A stretch of DNA of 64,000 bases, from assembly GCF_000473065.1 (NCBI RefSeq), contig NZ_AXAZ01000001.1, positions 62,001-126,000 on the forward strand. The letters are read 5' to 3'. The first letter of the stretch is position 1. Each line of letters opens with the position of its first letter. The notes beneath the pieces are model-generated. The model was given only the letters and a program-made list of their open reading frames with translations. It was not told where the DNA came from and ran no database searches. Shown in pieces: positions 46,106 through 55,519 of the stretch. This stretch comes from Bradyrhizobium sp. WSM1743 (lineage in GTDB: Bacteria; Pseudomonadota; Alphaproteobacteria; Rhizobiales; Xanthobacteraceae). The translations under genes were made by a program, and so were the position numbers.

Positions 46106-47308
46106 TCAAGACCCCGGGCCCCGCGCGTACAGGCCAAGAGCCAGCAGGGAGAACGCGCTCATCACGACGCCCAGCGCAAACATTGCTTCATGTGACACTG
46201 TGGCAGCAAGCCATACGCCGATTGCCGCGATCATCATCTGCAAGAAACCCAGCAGCGCCGAGGCCGCGCCGGCTTTCTCGCCGAATGGAGACAACGCGCG
46301 CGCCGTGGCCAACGGACTGACAATGCCCATGCCGAGGAGATATACGCTCATCGCGCCTAGAAAGGGCAAGAAAGTCGGGTTGATCAGCGAGATGAGCAGG
46401 ATCGCAAGGCTGCTGGCGGCTGTCGCGCACAAACCTGCCCGGATCGGACCATCGAGCCCGTAGCGTGGTGCCAATCTTGTGGCAAGCATACCCGCGGCGA
46501 ATACGATGAAGACGGTGCCCGCAAAGAAGAGCCCGAGCTGGATCGGCGTGAAGTGCAACGCTTCGATGAATAGGCGCGGCGCAGCGGAAAACATCGAGAA
46601 CAAGCCGCCCATAGTGAGGCTCGAGGCGGCCGCGGGGGTAGCGAAGCGACGGTCTCCAATCAGACCGGCATAGGCCCTGCCGACGACAACTGGATTGAAC
46701 GGCGTGCGGATCGAATTGTGGGTTTCGCCAAGAACGATGGCGTAGGCAACGGCGCCGACGGCGGCAAGGGCCGCGACCAGCGCGAATTCGGCGCGCCAGC
46801 CCAGGCTATGGTCGAGGGCGCCGCCAAGCAGCGGCGAGAACCCGGGAGCTGCGGACATCACGATCATGATGAGCGCCATCGCGCGTGCCAGTGCCGCGCC
46901 ACTGAACATGTCGCGGGCGATGGCGCGAGACAGCACTGACGTCGCGCAAGCACCTGTTGCCTGCACGACGCGGCCGACCAGGAGATTGGGCAGGTCGGTT
47001 GCCAGACTGCACCAAACGCTGCCGCCGAAGAACACGGCAAATCCGATCAGGACCGACCACCGTCTTCCGTAGCGATCCGAAAGCGGTCCGACCAGGAGCT
47101 GGCCTAACCCGAACACTGCAAGAAACACGGTGATGGCGGACGTGACCTCTGCAGTCGTGACATTCAATGAGATCGCAATGTGCGGCAGAGACGGCAGCAA
47201 GATGTTGGTCGCAAGCGTTCCCATCGCGGCCAGCACGGAAAGGATCGCGATCGGCAGGACGCTGGAGCTAGGAATGTCCCGCGACGCGGTGTTCGTCATA
47301 TCAGCCAT
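46106..47308 (-). CDS. MFS drug-resistance-type exporter (Bcr/CflA family)
   Basis: The 400-residue protein has 12 predicted helices and the family motif GQLLVGPLSDRYGRRWSVL in loop 2-3. The N-terminal PIAILSVLAAMGTLATNILLP fits the Bcr/CflA subgroup, which exports drugs and sometimes organic acids. It may rid the cell of a pathway substrate or intermediate. It lies after thiolase 2 on the minus strand, with 92 bp between. Confidence 0.88.
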   Translation of the reverse strand: MADMTNTASRDIPSSSVLPIAILSVLAAMGTLATNILLPSLPHIAISLNVTTAEVTSAITVFLAVFGLGQLLVGPLSDRYGRRWSVLIGFAVFFGGSVWCSLATDLPNLLVGRVVQATGACATSVLSRAIARDMFSGAALARAMALIMIVMSAAPGFSPLLGGALDHSLGWRAEFALVAALAAVGAVAYAIVLGETHNSIRTPFNPVVVGRAYAGLIGDRRFATPAAASSLTMGGLFSMFSAAPRLFIEALHFTPIQLGLFFAGTVFIVFAAGMLATRLAPRYGLDGPIRAGLCATAASSLAILLISLINPTFLPFLGAMSVYLLGMGIVSPLATARALSPFGEKAGAASALLGFLQMMIAAIGVWLAATVSHEAMFALGVVMSAFSLLALGLYARGPGS

Positions 47309-47400
47309 GGATATTCCTCGTCGCGGGAATGGGCAGATCAAGTGGCGAGTGACGCGGTTCGCGCCGCTCGCCGAGTCCGTCTCGTCCGTCAGCCGTGATA

Positions 47401-48597
47401 TCAGCGGACGACGCGCTCGATCGCGATGGCGGTAGCTTCGCCGCCGCCAATGCAGAGCGACGCGACGCCGCGCTTGAGGTTTTGCGCTTCGAGCGCGTGC
47501 AGCAGCGTCACGATCAGCCGCGCGCCGGTGGCGCCAATGGGATGACCGAGCGCGCAGGGGCCGCCGTTGACGTTCAGCTTTTCTCTGGGGATGCCGAGAT
47601 CCTTCTGTGCCGCCATCGCGACGACGGCAAATGCCTCATTGATCTCGAACAGATCCACGTCGCCAACGCTCCAGCCGATCTTGTCCAATAGCTTGCGAAT
47701 AGCGGGGATCGGGGCCGTCGTGAACCATTGTGGCTCCTGACTGTGGGTGGCATGGCCCTTGATCTCGGCGAGCACCGGAAGGCCGTCGCGATCGGCGAGC
47801 GAGCGTTTCGCCAAGATGAGCGCCGCCGCGCCGTCAGCATTGGCGGATGAGGCGGCGGGCGTGATGGTGCCGTTGGCGCGGAACGCGGCTTTCAGCCCGG
47901 GGATTTTGGCGGGATCGACTTTGAGCGGATGTTCGTCATTGGAGACGATCCGGGGCCCGGCCTTCTCGGTCAACGTGATTGGAGCAATCTCAGCCTTGAA
48001 CGCGCCGCCTTCAACCGCCTTGCGGGCGCGGGTCAAGGTCTCGATCGCATAGTCGTCCTGGTCTTTGCGGGTGAATTGATAGGCCTCCGCCGTGGCCTCG
48101 CCAAAGTCGCCCATCGAGCGGCCGGTCTCGTAGGCGTCTTCCAGCCCGTCCATCATCATGTGGTCGATGATGCGGTCGTGGCCAGCGCGGTAGCCGCCCC
48201 GCGCCTTGGCCAGCAGATAGGGCGCATTGCTCATGCTCTCCATTCCGCCGGACAGCACGATCTCGGCGGAGCCAGCATTGATGATGTCGTGAGCGAGCAT
48301 GGTCGCCTTCATGCCGGAGCCGCAGACCTTGTTGATGGTGGTAGCACCGGTGGCATCCGGCAATTTGGCGGCGCGAGCGGCCTGACGCGCCGGTGCTTGG
48401 CCTTGGCCGGCCGGTAGCACGTTCCCCATGAACACCTCGTCGATCTTCTCCGGCGCAAGCTTCGCCCGTTCCAGAGCTGCTCCAATCACGTGAGAACCGA
48501 GCTTGTATGCGCTGAGCGGCGAGAGCTCGCCCATGAAGCGGCCGAGCGGCGTACGGGCCGCGGAGAGGATGACGACGGGATCGGAAGCGGCGGCCAT
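47401..48597 (-). CDS. Thiolase (acetyl-CoA acetyltransferase) 2
   Basis: The 398-residue enzyme has the nucleophile C92 in TINKVCGSGMKATML, LFEINEAFAVVAM, GGPCALGHPIGATGARL and VASLCIGGGEATA. It is closer to standard acetoacetyl-CoA thiolases than thiolase 1. The start lies next to the 24-bp perfect palindrome at 48,623-48,646, shared with the divergent TetR gene, so the regulator probably controls it. Confidence 0.94.
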   Translation of the reverse strand: MAAASDPVVILSAARTPLGRFMGELSPLSAYKLGSHVIGAALERAKLAPEKIDEVFMGNVLPAGQGQAPARQAARAAKLPDATGATTINKVCGSGMKATMLAHDIINAGSAEIVLSGGMESMSNAPYLLAKARGGYRAGHDRIIDHMMMDGLEDAYETGRSMGDFGEATAEAYQFTRKDQDDYAIETLTRARKAVEGGAFKAEIAPITLTEKAGPRIVSNDEHPLKVDPAKIPGLKAAFRANGTITPAASSANADGAAALILAKRSLADRDGLPVLAEIKGHATHSQEPQWFTTAPIPAIRKLLDKIGWSVGDVDLFEINEAFAVVAMAAQKDLGIPREKLNVNGGPCALGHPIGATGARLIVTLLHALEAQNLKRGVASLCIGGGEATAIAIERVVR

Positions 48598-48622
48598 GGC
48601 GAATTCTCCTGTTGATCACTTC

Positions 48623-48646
48623 GTTATATGACGATAGTCATATAAC
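48623..48646. promoter_or_regulatory. Perfect 24-bp palindrome, probable TetR operator
   Basis: GTTATATGAC and its exact complement GTCATATAAC are separated by GATA. The site lies 26 bp before the thiolase 2 start and 113 bp before the TetR gene, in the only intergenic gap between the divergent genes. It differs from the AGTTCT operator of the island, so a second regulatory circuit is present. Confidence 0.8.
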
Positions 48647-48758
48647 ACGGGCGACATTGCAATGAAATATTGCCGTCGCTTCAAAAGCGCGGTCCAGAAG
48701 CGCTGGTGGATGGGATCGGTCGAACAGCCGGTCACCGAGCAGCTTGCACGGAGGGGAG

Positions 48759-49382
48759 ATGCGTTACGTAGGAGACCATAGGCGCCAGACCCACAGCCGG
48801 ATCGTTGAAAGTGCCTCCTACGGCTTGCGTCAAAACGGTGCCGAGGGACTTAGTGTTGTCGAGTTGATGAAGCTCGCCGGTCTTACGCACGGCGGGTTCT
48901 ATAACCATTTCGAGTCGCGTGCAGCGCTTGTCGGCGAGGCAATTGCGTTTGCGATGGATCAAACGGCCGAGCGGTGGAAAAAACTGGCGAACCGGAAGGC
49001 GAACGAGGATCGTTTCGAGACGTTGATCGCCGATTATCTCAGTTCCCGCCACCGCGACAATCCCAGACAAGGCTGCGCGCTTCCAGCCCTGGCCGCTGAT
49101 GTCGCTCGATCGAGCCCGAGGGAGCAACGGGCGCTTGCTTCCAAGCTGGAGAAGATGATCGACATCCTGGTCGAAGTGCTTCCCGCCGAGGGTCCTCAAC
49201 AGGCACGCCAAATCGCGACAAGCACCATTGCGACCATGGTTGGATCGATCGTGCTATCGCGTGCTGTCGGTGCCGGGAAGCTTTCTGACGATATTCTCGA
49301 CGCCGGACGGATGACTGTCTGCGGCCGGACTCACAAGCGACAGCGCAGAACAGCAAAGGCGATGAGCTGCGACAAACCATAA
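48759..49382 (+). CDS. TetR-family transcriptional regulator
   Basis: The 207-residue protein has an N-terminal helix-turn-helix (about residues 14-60) in GLSVVELMKLAGLTHGGFYNHFESRAAL, typical of TetR repressors, and a helical ligand domain with a RQGCALPALAADVARSS segment known from the AcrR/NemR-like groups. It is divergent from thiolase 2 over a perfect palindrome and 14 bp upstream of the molybdenum enzyme gene, which may share its transcript. A CoA ester or reactive metabolite is a plausible ligand. Confidence 0.9.
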   Translation: MRYVGDHRRQTHSRIVESASYGLRQNGAEGLSVVELMKLAGLTHGGFYNHFESRAALVGEAIAFAMDQTAERWKKLANRKANEDRFETLIADYLSSRHRDNPRQGCALPALAADVARSSPREQRALASKLEKMIDILVEVLPAEGPQQARQIATSTIATMVGSIVLSRAVGAGKLSDDILDAGRMTVCGRTHKRQRRTAKAMSCDKP

Positions 49383-49396
49383 TCTGGGAGGTGCCC

Positions 49397-51718
49397 ATGA
49401 CGGCCGGCAAGTGGCTCAAGACAGCCTGCAACCTGTGTTACGTAAACTGCGGCATCGAGGTCTGGGTGAATGAGGGGCGCCTCGAGAAGGTACGAGGCGA
49501 CCGTTCAAACCCGAAGTCGCAAGGCTATCTATGCAACAAGGCGGCACGCATTCCCTACTATGCGCATCACAGGGATCGGCTCACGACCCCGCTGCGTCGT
49601 CGCGCCGATGGCGGCTTTGATGAAATCGAGTGGGACGTCGCGATCGCAGAAATCTCGGAGCGGCTTCGAGACGTCGTCGACAGGTATGGCGGCAAGAGTA
49701 TTGCCCTTTATGGCGGCGGCGGGCAGGGCAACCACGCCGGCGGTGCCTACGCCAGTGGCTTGTTGCGTGCGCTGGGCTCGCGCAGCGTCTTCAACGCGCT
49801 TTCGCAGGAAAAAACCGGCGATTTCTGGGTCAATGGCCACATGTTCGGCAGCCAAACCTGCCACACGTCAGAGGACGTCCATCATTGCGATCTCTTGCTT
49901 GTCATCGGGGCAAATCCCTGGATCGCGCACGGCTTCCCCAATGCGCGCGACCATCTCAATCAGATCCGCAAGGATCCCGCACGCAAGCTGATCGTCATCG
50001 ACCCCCGTCGAACCGAAACCGCAGAGATGGCGGATCTGCATCTCGCGGTTCGGCCCGGTGCCGATGCGTTTCTCCTTGGCGCGCTGCTGGCCACGCTCGT
50101 CCGGTCCGACCGAATCGACCACGCGTTCATCGAGGCGCACACGATCGGCTTCGCGGAAGTGAGGCAAGCACTATTGAACATCCCGGTTCAGGAATGGGCG
50201 GCCGCCGCCGATATCTCGATCGCGGAGCTGGAGAGCTGCGCCGCGATGATCGCAGCCGCGAAGGCCATGGTGGTTCGGGTTGAACTCGGCATCCAGCAAG
50301 GCGTCAACTCGACACTCAACTCCTATCTTGAAAAGCTCTTGATCATGCTTTCCGGCAATTTCGGCCGTGAAGGTACCAACCAATTGCATAGCTGGCTTCA
50401 ACCGCTGTGGGGAAACTCTCCGAACCAGACATTCGCGCCGACCGGCGACGCGATCATTGGGGGCTTGTTGCCGCCCAACATTTTCCCCGAAGCGGTACTC
50501 AAGGATCATCCAGAGCGGTTGCGCTGCGCCTGGATCGACAGCTCCAATCCCGCCAACACCGCCGCAAATACCGTGGCGGTGGAACGCGCGTTGCAGTCGC
50601 TAGAGCTATGCGTTGTGGTCGACGTTGCGATGACCGAAACCGCACGGCTCGCGCACTACGTTCTCCCGGCCTCCACACAATACGAAAAGACCGAATTTAC
50701 TCTGTTCAACTTCGAATTTCCGACCAACTATTTTCATGTCCGCGCCAGTGTTCTGCCGCCACTTGCCGGCACCTTGCCGGAGCCCGAGATCTATACGCGG
50801 CTTGCGATCGCCCTGGGGCTTCTGCCGGGTGACAATGTCCTCGCGCCGCTACGGGAAATAGCACGGCGCTCGCGATCTGAATTCGCCGCGGCCTTTCGTG
50901 CTTTCATCGCGGAGAACCCTGCGGCAGTGCCTGCCCTGGTGCTCTACCATACGCTGGGGCAGGCGCTTCCGGACGGTACCGCGGCCGCGGCGCCGATGTG
51001 GAGCGCGGCACAGGCTTGCGCGAAGCGATCGCCGCAAGCGGTGCGGCGGGCGATCGGCGCATCCGAGCAGGTGGCGGACCATCAGCTCGGAGATCTCCTG
51101 TTCGACACCATCGTGGCCTGCCGGCAAGGCACGGCGGTTACACGGCACGAGTATGACGAGGTCTGGTCACTGATCGGCCATTCGGATCGCAAGGTTCGGC
51201 TGATCGTCCCGCAAATGCTGGAATGGCTGGCGCGTCTCGATCCGCAAGCCGCTAGCGCGCCAAAGGAGTTCCCGTTCGTGCTGGCGGCTGGTGGCCGCCG
51301 CATGTTCAATGCCAACCAGATATTTCGCGATCCCGCGTGGCGTCGCGACGACCCGGACGGCGCCCTGCTGATCAATTCGAGCGATCTGAGCGAGTTGGGC
51401 GCGAAGGATGGTGACTGGATCGCGGTGGAGTCGGCGGCCGGGCGGCTCGTCGTCCGCTGCAAGGTCGATGACGCCATGCGCAAGGGCCAGCTGGCGCTGC
51501 CGCACGGTTACGGCCAGGCTTATCCCTCGCCGGACGGTGAACGCCTGATCAACGGACCGCGCATCAATCTGCTCACCGAGAGTGGCAACCGCGATCCCAT
51601 TGCGGGCACGCCCTACCACAAGAACGTCGCGGTTCGACTGGCCCTGGTGACCGAGCACGAAGCTGCCGCCTGTCAGTCGCAATCCGAGCGAATTCATAAG
51701 AGAGCGGCCGGACAATAG
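49397..51718 (+). CDS. Molybdopterin-dependent oxidoreductase, single-subunit, cytoplasmic
   Basis: The 773-residue protein of the DMSO reductase superfamily begins MTAGKWLKTACNLCYVNCG; C11, C14, C18 and C46 (C-x2-C-x3-C-x27-C) bind a [4Fe-4S] cluster. Molybdopterin regions follow: YGGGGQGNHAGG, LLLVIGANPWIAHGFPNARD, VIDPRRTETAEMADLHLAVRPGAD in pieces, and a C-terminal dinucleotide-binding domain with LPHGYGQAYPSPDGERLING. No twin-arginine signal is present and no electron-transfer subunit gene is adjacent. Relatives include formate dehydrogenases and acetylene hydratase. Its substrate is unknown, and its place in a CoA-ester cluster is unusual. Confidence 0.9.
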   Translation: MTAGKWLKTACNLCYVNCGIEVWVNEGRLEKVRGDRSNPKSQGYLCNKAARIPYYAHHRDRLTTPLRRRADGGFDEIEWDVAIAEISERLRDVVDRYGGKSIALYGGGGQGNHAGGAYASGLLRALGSRSVFNALSQEKTGDFWVNGHMFGSQTCHTSEDVHHCDLLLVIGANPWIAHGFPNARDHLNQIRKDPARKLIVIDPRRTETAEMADLHLAVRPGADAFLLGALLATLVRSDRIDHAFIEAHTIGFAEVRQALLNIPVQEWAAAADISIAELESCAAMIAAAKAMVVRVELGIQQGVNSTLNSYLEKLLIMLSGNFGREGTNQLHSWLQPLWGNSPNQTFAPTGDAIIGGLLPPNIFPEAVLKDHPERLRCAWIDSSNPANTAANTVAVERALQSLELCVVVDVAMTETARLAHYVLPASTQYEKTEFTLFNFEFPTNYFHVRASVLPPLAGTLPEPEIYTRLAIALGLLPGDNVLAPLREIARRSRSEFAAAFRAFIAENPAAVPALVLYHTLGQALPDGTAAAAPMWSAAQACAKRSPQAVRRAIGASEQVADHQLGDLLFDTIVACRQGTAVTRHEYDEVWSLIGHSDRKVRLIVPQMLEWLARLDPQAASAPKEFPFVLAAGGRRMFNANQIFRDPAWRRDDPDGALLINSSDLSELGAKDGDWIAVESAAGRLVVRCKVDDAMRKGQLALPHGYGQAYPSPDGERLINGPRINLLTESGNRDPIAGTPYHKNVAVRLALVTEHEAAACQSQSERIHKRAAGQ

Positions 51719-51735
51719 CTCGAAGGGAGCGTCGA

Positions 51736-52440
51736 ATGACCGAGAAACCAATCGCAATCGTGACCGGAGTAGGGCCAGGCACGGGAGCTGCCATCGTCAA
51801 GCGCTTCTCTGCTGGCGGGTTTCGTATCATCGCGCTTGCCCGCTCAGCGGAGCTCATCAATCGACTTGCGCAAGAGCTTCCGGACGTGCACGCGGTGACC
51901 TGCGACGTCTCGGAGGAGGCTCAGGTGCGGACCGCAGTCGCTGACGTAAAGCGCCGCTTTGGGGCGCCGGACGTTCTCATCCACAACGCGGTCGGAGGGG
52001 GCTGGGGGAGTTTTCGCGAGATCGATCCGAAGATGCTGAAGGGCAACTTCGAAGTCAACGTGATGGGCCTGTTGTACCTGTCGCGAGAAGTGGCGCCTGA
52101 CATGATCGATCGGGGCAAGGGCGCAATCCTGGTGACCGGCAACACCTCTTCGATCCGAGGCAAAGCCAATTTCGCCGGCTTCGCGCCGACGAAGGCGGCG
52201 CAGCGCATTCTGGCCGAGTCGATCGCACGTGAAGTAGGACCTCTCGGCGTCCACGTCTCCTACGTTCTCATCGACGCCGTTATCGATACGCCCCGGATGC
52301 GCGCGCGGATGAGCGACAAACCGGATGAGTTCTTCATCAAGCCGGCGGCGATCGCCGACGAATTATTGCATCTCTACGGTCAGGATCGCTCGGCCTGGTC
52401 GTTTCTCACGGAACTGCGGCCATTCAACGAAAACTGGTGA
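51736..52440 (+). CDS. SDR-fold protein 3 lacking the catalytic tyrosine
   Basis: The 234-residue protein has a more normal glycine motif (IVTGVGPGTGAAIVKRF) and HNAVGG near residue 84. The YxxxK site reads F149-A-P-T-K153, so the tyrosine is again Phe. The end is WSFLTELRPFNENW, the island's shared C-terminal signature. It follows the molybdenum enzyme by 17 bp and probably acts with it or on the next intermediate. It is the most diverged from SDR 1 and SDR 2 apart from SDR 4. Confidence 0.86.
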   Translation: MTEKPIAIVTGVGPGTGAAIVKRFSAGGFRIIALARSAELINRLAQELPDVHAVTCDVSEEAQVRTAVADVKRRFGAPDVLIHNAVGGGWGSFREIDPKMLKGNFEVNVMGLLYLSREVAPDMIDRGKGAILVTGNTSSIRGKANFAGFAPTKAAQRILAESIAREVGPLGVHVSYVLIDAVIDTPRMRARMSDKPDEFFIKPAAIADELLHLYGQDRSAWSFLTELRPFNENW

Positions 52441-52510
52441 TGCTCGAACACGGGCACGGCGCGCTGGGTCACTTTGGAGAGCTCTCCCTGGGACTTGAAA
52501 GGTCAGAAAC

Positions 52511-53386
52511 ATGACGGATGGATCCATCTCGGTTGATACGGGGACAGACGAACTGCTGTGCGCGATCCGGGATCGCGTCGCGGTGATTACCTTGAACCGA
52601 CCCGAAGCCCGAAATTCGTTGTCCGATCATCTTACGCCGGCGTTGCGCCGGATGGTCAAACAGAATGGAGATGATCCTGAGGTCGGAGCCCTCCTGATTA
52701 CCGGTGCAGGCACTGCCTTCTGTTCGGGCGGCGATGTTAAGGGGATGGGCGGCAACGCTGCCGCGCCGGCGATGTCATTCAGCGACAAGGTTGCGCGATT
52801 GCGGGAACGTCAGCGAACCCTGACCGGCGCACTTGTTTCGGTGCGGAAGCCCACCATCGCGGCTTTGCCGGGACCGGCGGCTGGCGCCGGGCTTGCGATC
52901 GCACTCGCTTGCGACCTTCGTATTGCAGCCGAATCCACGATCATGACGACAGGCTATGCCAGAATTGCGCTCACCGGCGATTACGGCATTTCGTGGCTGT
53001 TGACCCGGCTTGCCGGGACGGCACGTGCTCGCGAACTGATGTTTCTGTCTGAACGGATCAGTGCACGGCGCTGCGAAGCATTGGGTCTTATCAATCGCGT
53101 GGTGCCTGATTCCGAACTGCAAAGCGAAGCATTCGAAATGGCGAGAGCATTGGCGAATGGCCCGGCGAGCGCGTATGCCTCCATGAAGGATAATCTCGAT
53201 CTTGCGCTGTCGGCCGACTTCTTGACGTCACTGGATCAAGAGGCCGAGAGGATGGTCCTCGCGGCGGGCACTGCGCAGCACGCCGAAGCCGTCCGGGCTT
53301 TTATTGAGAAGCGTCCGCCGTCGTCGGTGTTCCACACCAAATTGGGAAGACCGGAGCCGAGGACGACAGACGCGGAATTGCGCTGA
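52511..53386 (+). CDS. Enoyl-CoA hydratase/isomerase family protein
   Basis: The 291-residue crotonase-fold protein has ITLNRPEARNSLSDHLTP, the oxyanion segments GAGTAFCSGGDVKGMG and ALPGPAAGAGLAIALACDLR, and the second region RIALTGDYGISWLLTRLAG, where many hydratases have Glu. The Asp at LTGDYG fits isomerase or 1,4-enoyl hydrolase-type members. It lies 70 bp after SDR 3 on the same strand. Confidence 0.88.
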   Translation: MTDGSISVDTGTDELLCAIRDRVAVITLNRPEARNSLSDHLTPALRRMVKQNGDDPEVGALLITGAGTAFCSGGDVKGMGGNAAAPAMSFSDKVARLRERQRTLTGALVSVRKPTIAALPGPAAGAGLAIALACDLRIAAESTIMTTGYARIALTGDYGISWLLTRLAGTARARELMFLSERISARRCEALGLINRVVPDSELQSEAFEMARALANGPASAYASMKDNLDLALSADFLTSLDQEAERMVLAAGTAQHAEAVRAFIEKRPPSSVFHTKLGRPEPRTTDAELR

Positions 53387-53545
53387 TGCCGGGTGCTTCC
53401 GCCAGCATTGGGCTGGCGTCGGGGCCAAGGCCAACACGGCGGCCTATCAACACGTGCGTCTCTTGGTGCGCACAGGAAGAACCGCGTCATCCGATATCCC
53501 TCTGATCTCAGGGATTCCGGTGTCAGCCGAACTATGGAGTAAGTG

Positions 53546-54409
53546 ATGTCAACTTATGTCAGCCACCCAGGATCGGTCGTGCGCTATGTCGATGCGCCGA
53601 ATCTTTCGATCAGTGCTGCAGGAACAACTTTTGCCTATCGCGATATCGGTCCACGCACTGGCGTGCCATTGATCCTTCTCAACCATTGGGGCGCGGTTCT
53701 CGACAATTTCGATCCACCGATCGTCGATGGGCTCGCCACCAGGCATCGCGTCATGGCGATCGACTACCGAGGCATCGGCGCTTCAGGCGGGAAAGCGCCT
53801 GTCACCGTTGGCGAAATGGCGCAAGATACGATCGCTCTGATCGCGGCGCTCGGCTTTGAAAAAGTCGATCTGCTCGGCTTTTCCCTCGGCGGCTTCGTAG
53901 CCCAGGATATCGCGCTGAAGGCCCCTGGTCTCGTGCGAAAGCTGATTCTGACCGGCACGGGCCCGGCAGGCGGCAAAGGTATCGAGAAGGTCGGGCCGGT
54001 GTCCTGGCCGCTGATGATCAAGGGCTTGCTGACTTTGCGAGACCCGAAATTCTATCTGTTCTTCACCTCCACGGCCAATGGACGCCGGGCCGCAAAGGCC
54101 TTTCTGGAAAGGCTGAACGAGCGCAAGTCAAATCGGGACAAAGGAGCCACGCCAGTGGCCTTGTTGCGGCAGCTCAAGGCGATCAAGAGCTGGGGCCAGC
54201 AGGCGCCTTAGGATCTCGGCAGCCTCCGCATCCCGGTCCTGATCGCGAATGGCGATAACGACATCATGGTGCCGACCGCAAACAGCACCGACATGGCACG
54301 GCGTATCCCGGGCGCCCAACTGGTCATCTACGAAGATGCCGGGCACGGCGGGATTTTCCAGTACCACGCCGATTTCGTGCCGAAGGCGCTGTCGTTCCTC
54401 GACGCCTGA
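53546..54409 (+). pseudogene. Alpha/beta hydrolase interrupted by an in-frame amber codon
   Basis: The reading frame encodes an alpha/beta hydrolase: nucleophile Ser in LLGFSLGGFVAQD (about residue 113), acid in ANGDNDIMVP and base in EDAGHGGIFQ. A single TAG at 54,209-54,211 (codon 222) splits it in the same frame, after KAIKSWGQQAP, and the rest, DLGSLRIPVLIANGDND onward, continues to a normal stop at 54,407-54,409. The truncated product would have the Ser but lack the Asp and His, so it should be inactive unless the amber codon is read through. A sequencing error of one base is the other explanation. Relatives open lactones or cleave C-C bonds in ring breakdown. Confidence 0.85.
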
Positions 54410-54444
54410 CGCCGCGACCAAATTTTGAAATTGGAGATGACATC

Positions 54445-55449
54445 ATGAAGGCATTCGTCGTCGACAAATATAAGAAGAAAGGGGCTCTGCGCTCGGCAAC
54501 CATGCCAGAACCGGAGTTGCGGGACGATGACGTCCTGGTTCGGGTTCACGCAACTGCTGTGAACGTCCTGGACTCCAAGCTCAGGGATGGAGAATTCAAA
54601 CTCATCCTGCCGTATCGTCCGCCCTTCATTCTGGGCCACGATGTTGCCGGGACGGTCGTCAGGGTTGACCGCAATGTCAGGCGATTCAAGGCGGGCGACG
54701 AGGTCTATGCACGGCCGCGCGATCATCGGATCGGAACATTCGCCGAATTCATTGCCATGAACGAAGCCGACGTGGCGCCGAAGCCTGAGAACATCAGCAT
54801 GGAAGCGGCCGCTTCCATCCCGTTGGTGGGACTGACCGCCTGGCAGGCGCTGGTCGAGGTGGGCAAGCTGAGGCCCGGCCAGAAGGTCTTCATCCAGGCA
54901 GGCTCCGGCGGGGTGGGGAGTTTCGCACTCCAGCTCGCCAAGCATCTCGGTGCGGTCGTGGCGACGACGACGAGCGCGAAGAATGTCGAACTGGTCAAGA
55001 GCCTCGGCGCGGACTTGGTCGTCGACTACAAGACCCAGGATTTCGAGAAGGTCTTGTCGGGCTACGATCTGGTCCTGCACAGCCAGGACGCCAAGACGCT
55101 TGAAAAATCTCTGCGCGTGCTCAAGCCGGGCGGCCTGCTCATCTCAATCTCCGGGCCGCCCGACCCCGAATTCGCGAGGGAGCAGGGGATGAACCCCTTC
55201 CTGAAACTGGTGCTGCGTTTGCTGAGCCATGGTGTGCGGAAGAAAGCCAGAAAACTCGGTGTGCGCTTCTCATTCCTGTTCATGCGCGCGCAGGGACAGC
55301 AGCTACGCGAAATCACGTCCCTGATCGAATCCGGCGTGATCCGTCCGGTCGTGGACCAGGTTTTCCCGTTCGAAAAAACCGGTGACGCGCTCGCCTATGT
55401 CGAGACCGGTCGAGCAAGGGGCAAGGTCGTGATTGCGGTGAAACAATAG
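54445..55449 (+). CDS. Zinc-independent MDR reductase (quinone oxidoreductase-like)
   Basis: The 334-residue protein starts MKAFVVDKYKKKGALRS and has GHDVAGTVVRVDRNVRRFKAGDEV in pieces and the NAD(P)H motif IQAGSGGVGSFALQLAKHLGA (about residues 150-170). The structural and catalytic zinc cysteines of alcohol dehydrogenases are missing, which places it with quinone and enone reductases. It would reduce an activated double bond with NADPH. It lies 35 bp after the broken hydrolase gene. Confidence 0.88.
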   Translation: MKAFVVDKYKKKGALRSATMPEPELRDDDVLVRVHATAVNVLDSKLRDGEFKLILPYRPPFILGHDVAGTVVRVDRNVRRFKAGDEVYARPRDHRIGTFAEFIAMNEADVAPKPENISMEAAASIPLVGLTAWQALVEVGKLRPGQKVFIQAGSGGVGSFALQLAKHLGAVVATTTSAKNVELVKSLGADLVVDYKTQDFEKVLSGYDLVLHSQDAKTLEKSLRVLKPGGLLISISGPPDPEFAREQGMNPFLKLVLRLLSHGVRKKARKLGVRFSFLFMRAQGQQLREITSLIESGVIRPVVDQVFPFEKTGDALAYVETGRARGKVVIAVKQ

Positions 55450-55519
55450 TTCCGTAACGGTGCCGCCTGCGTTGCGACGCCATACGCCGGCCGGCACCAA
55501 GTGCATCCGAGGAAACGAC

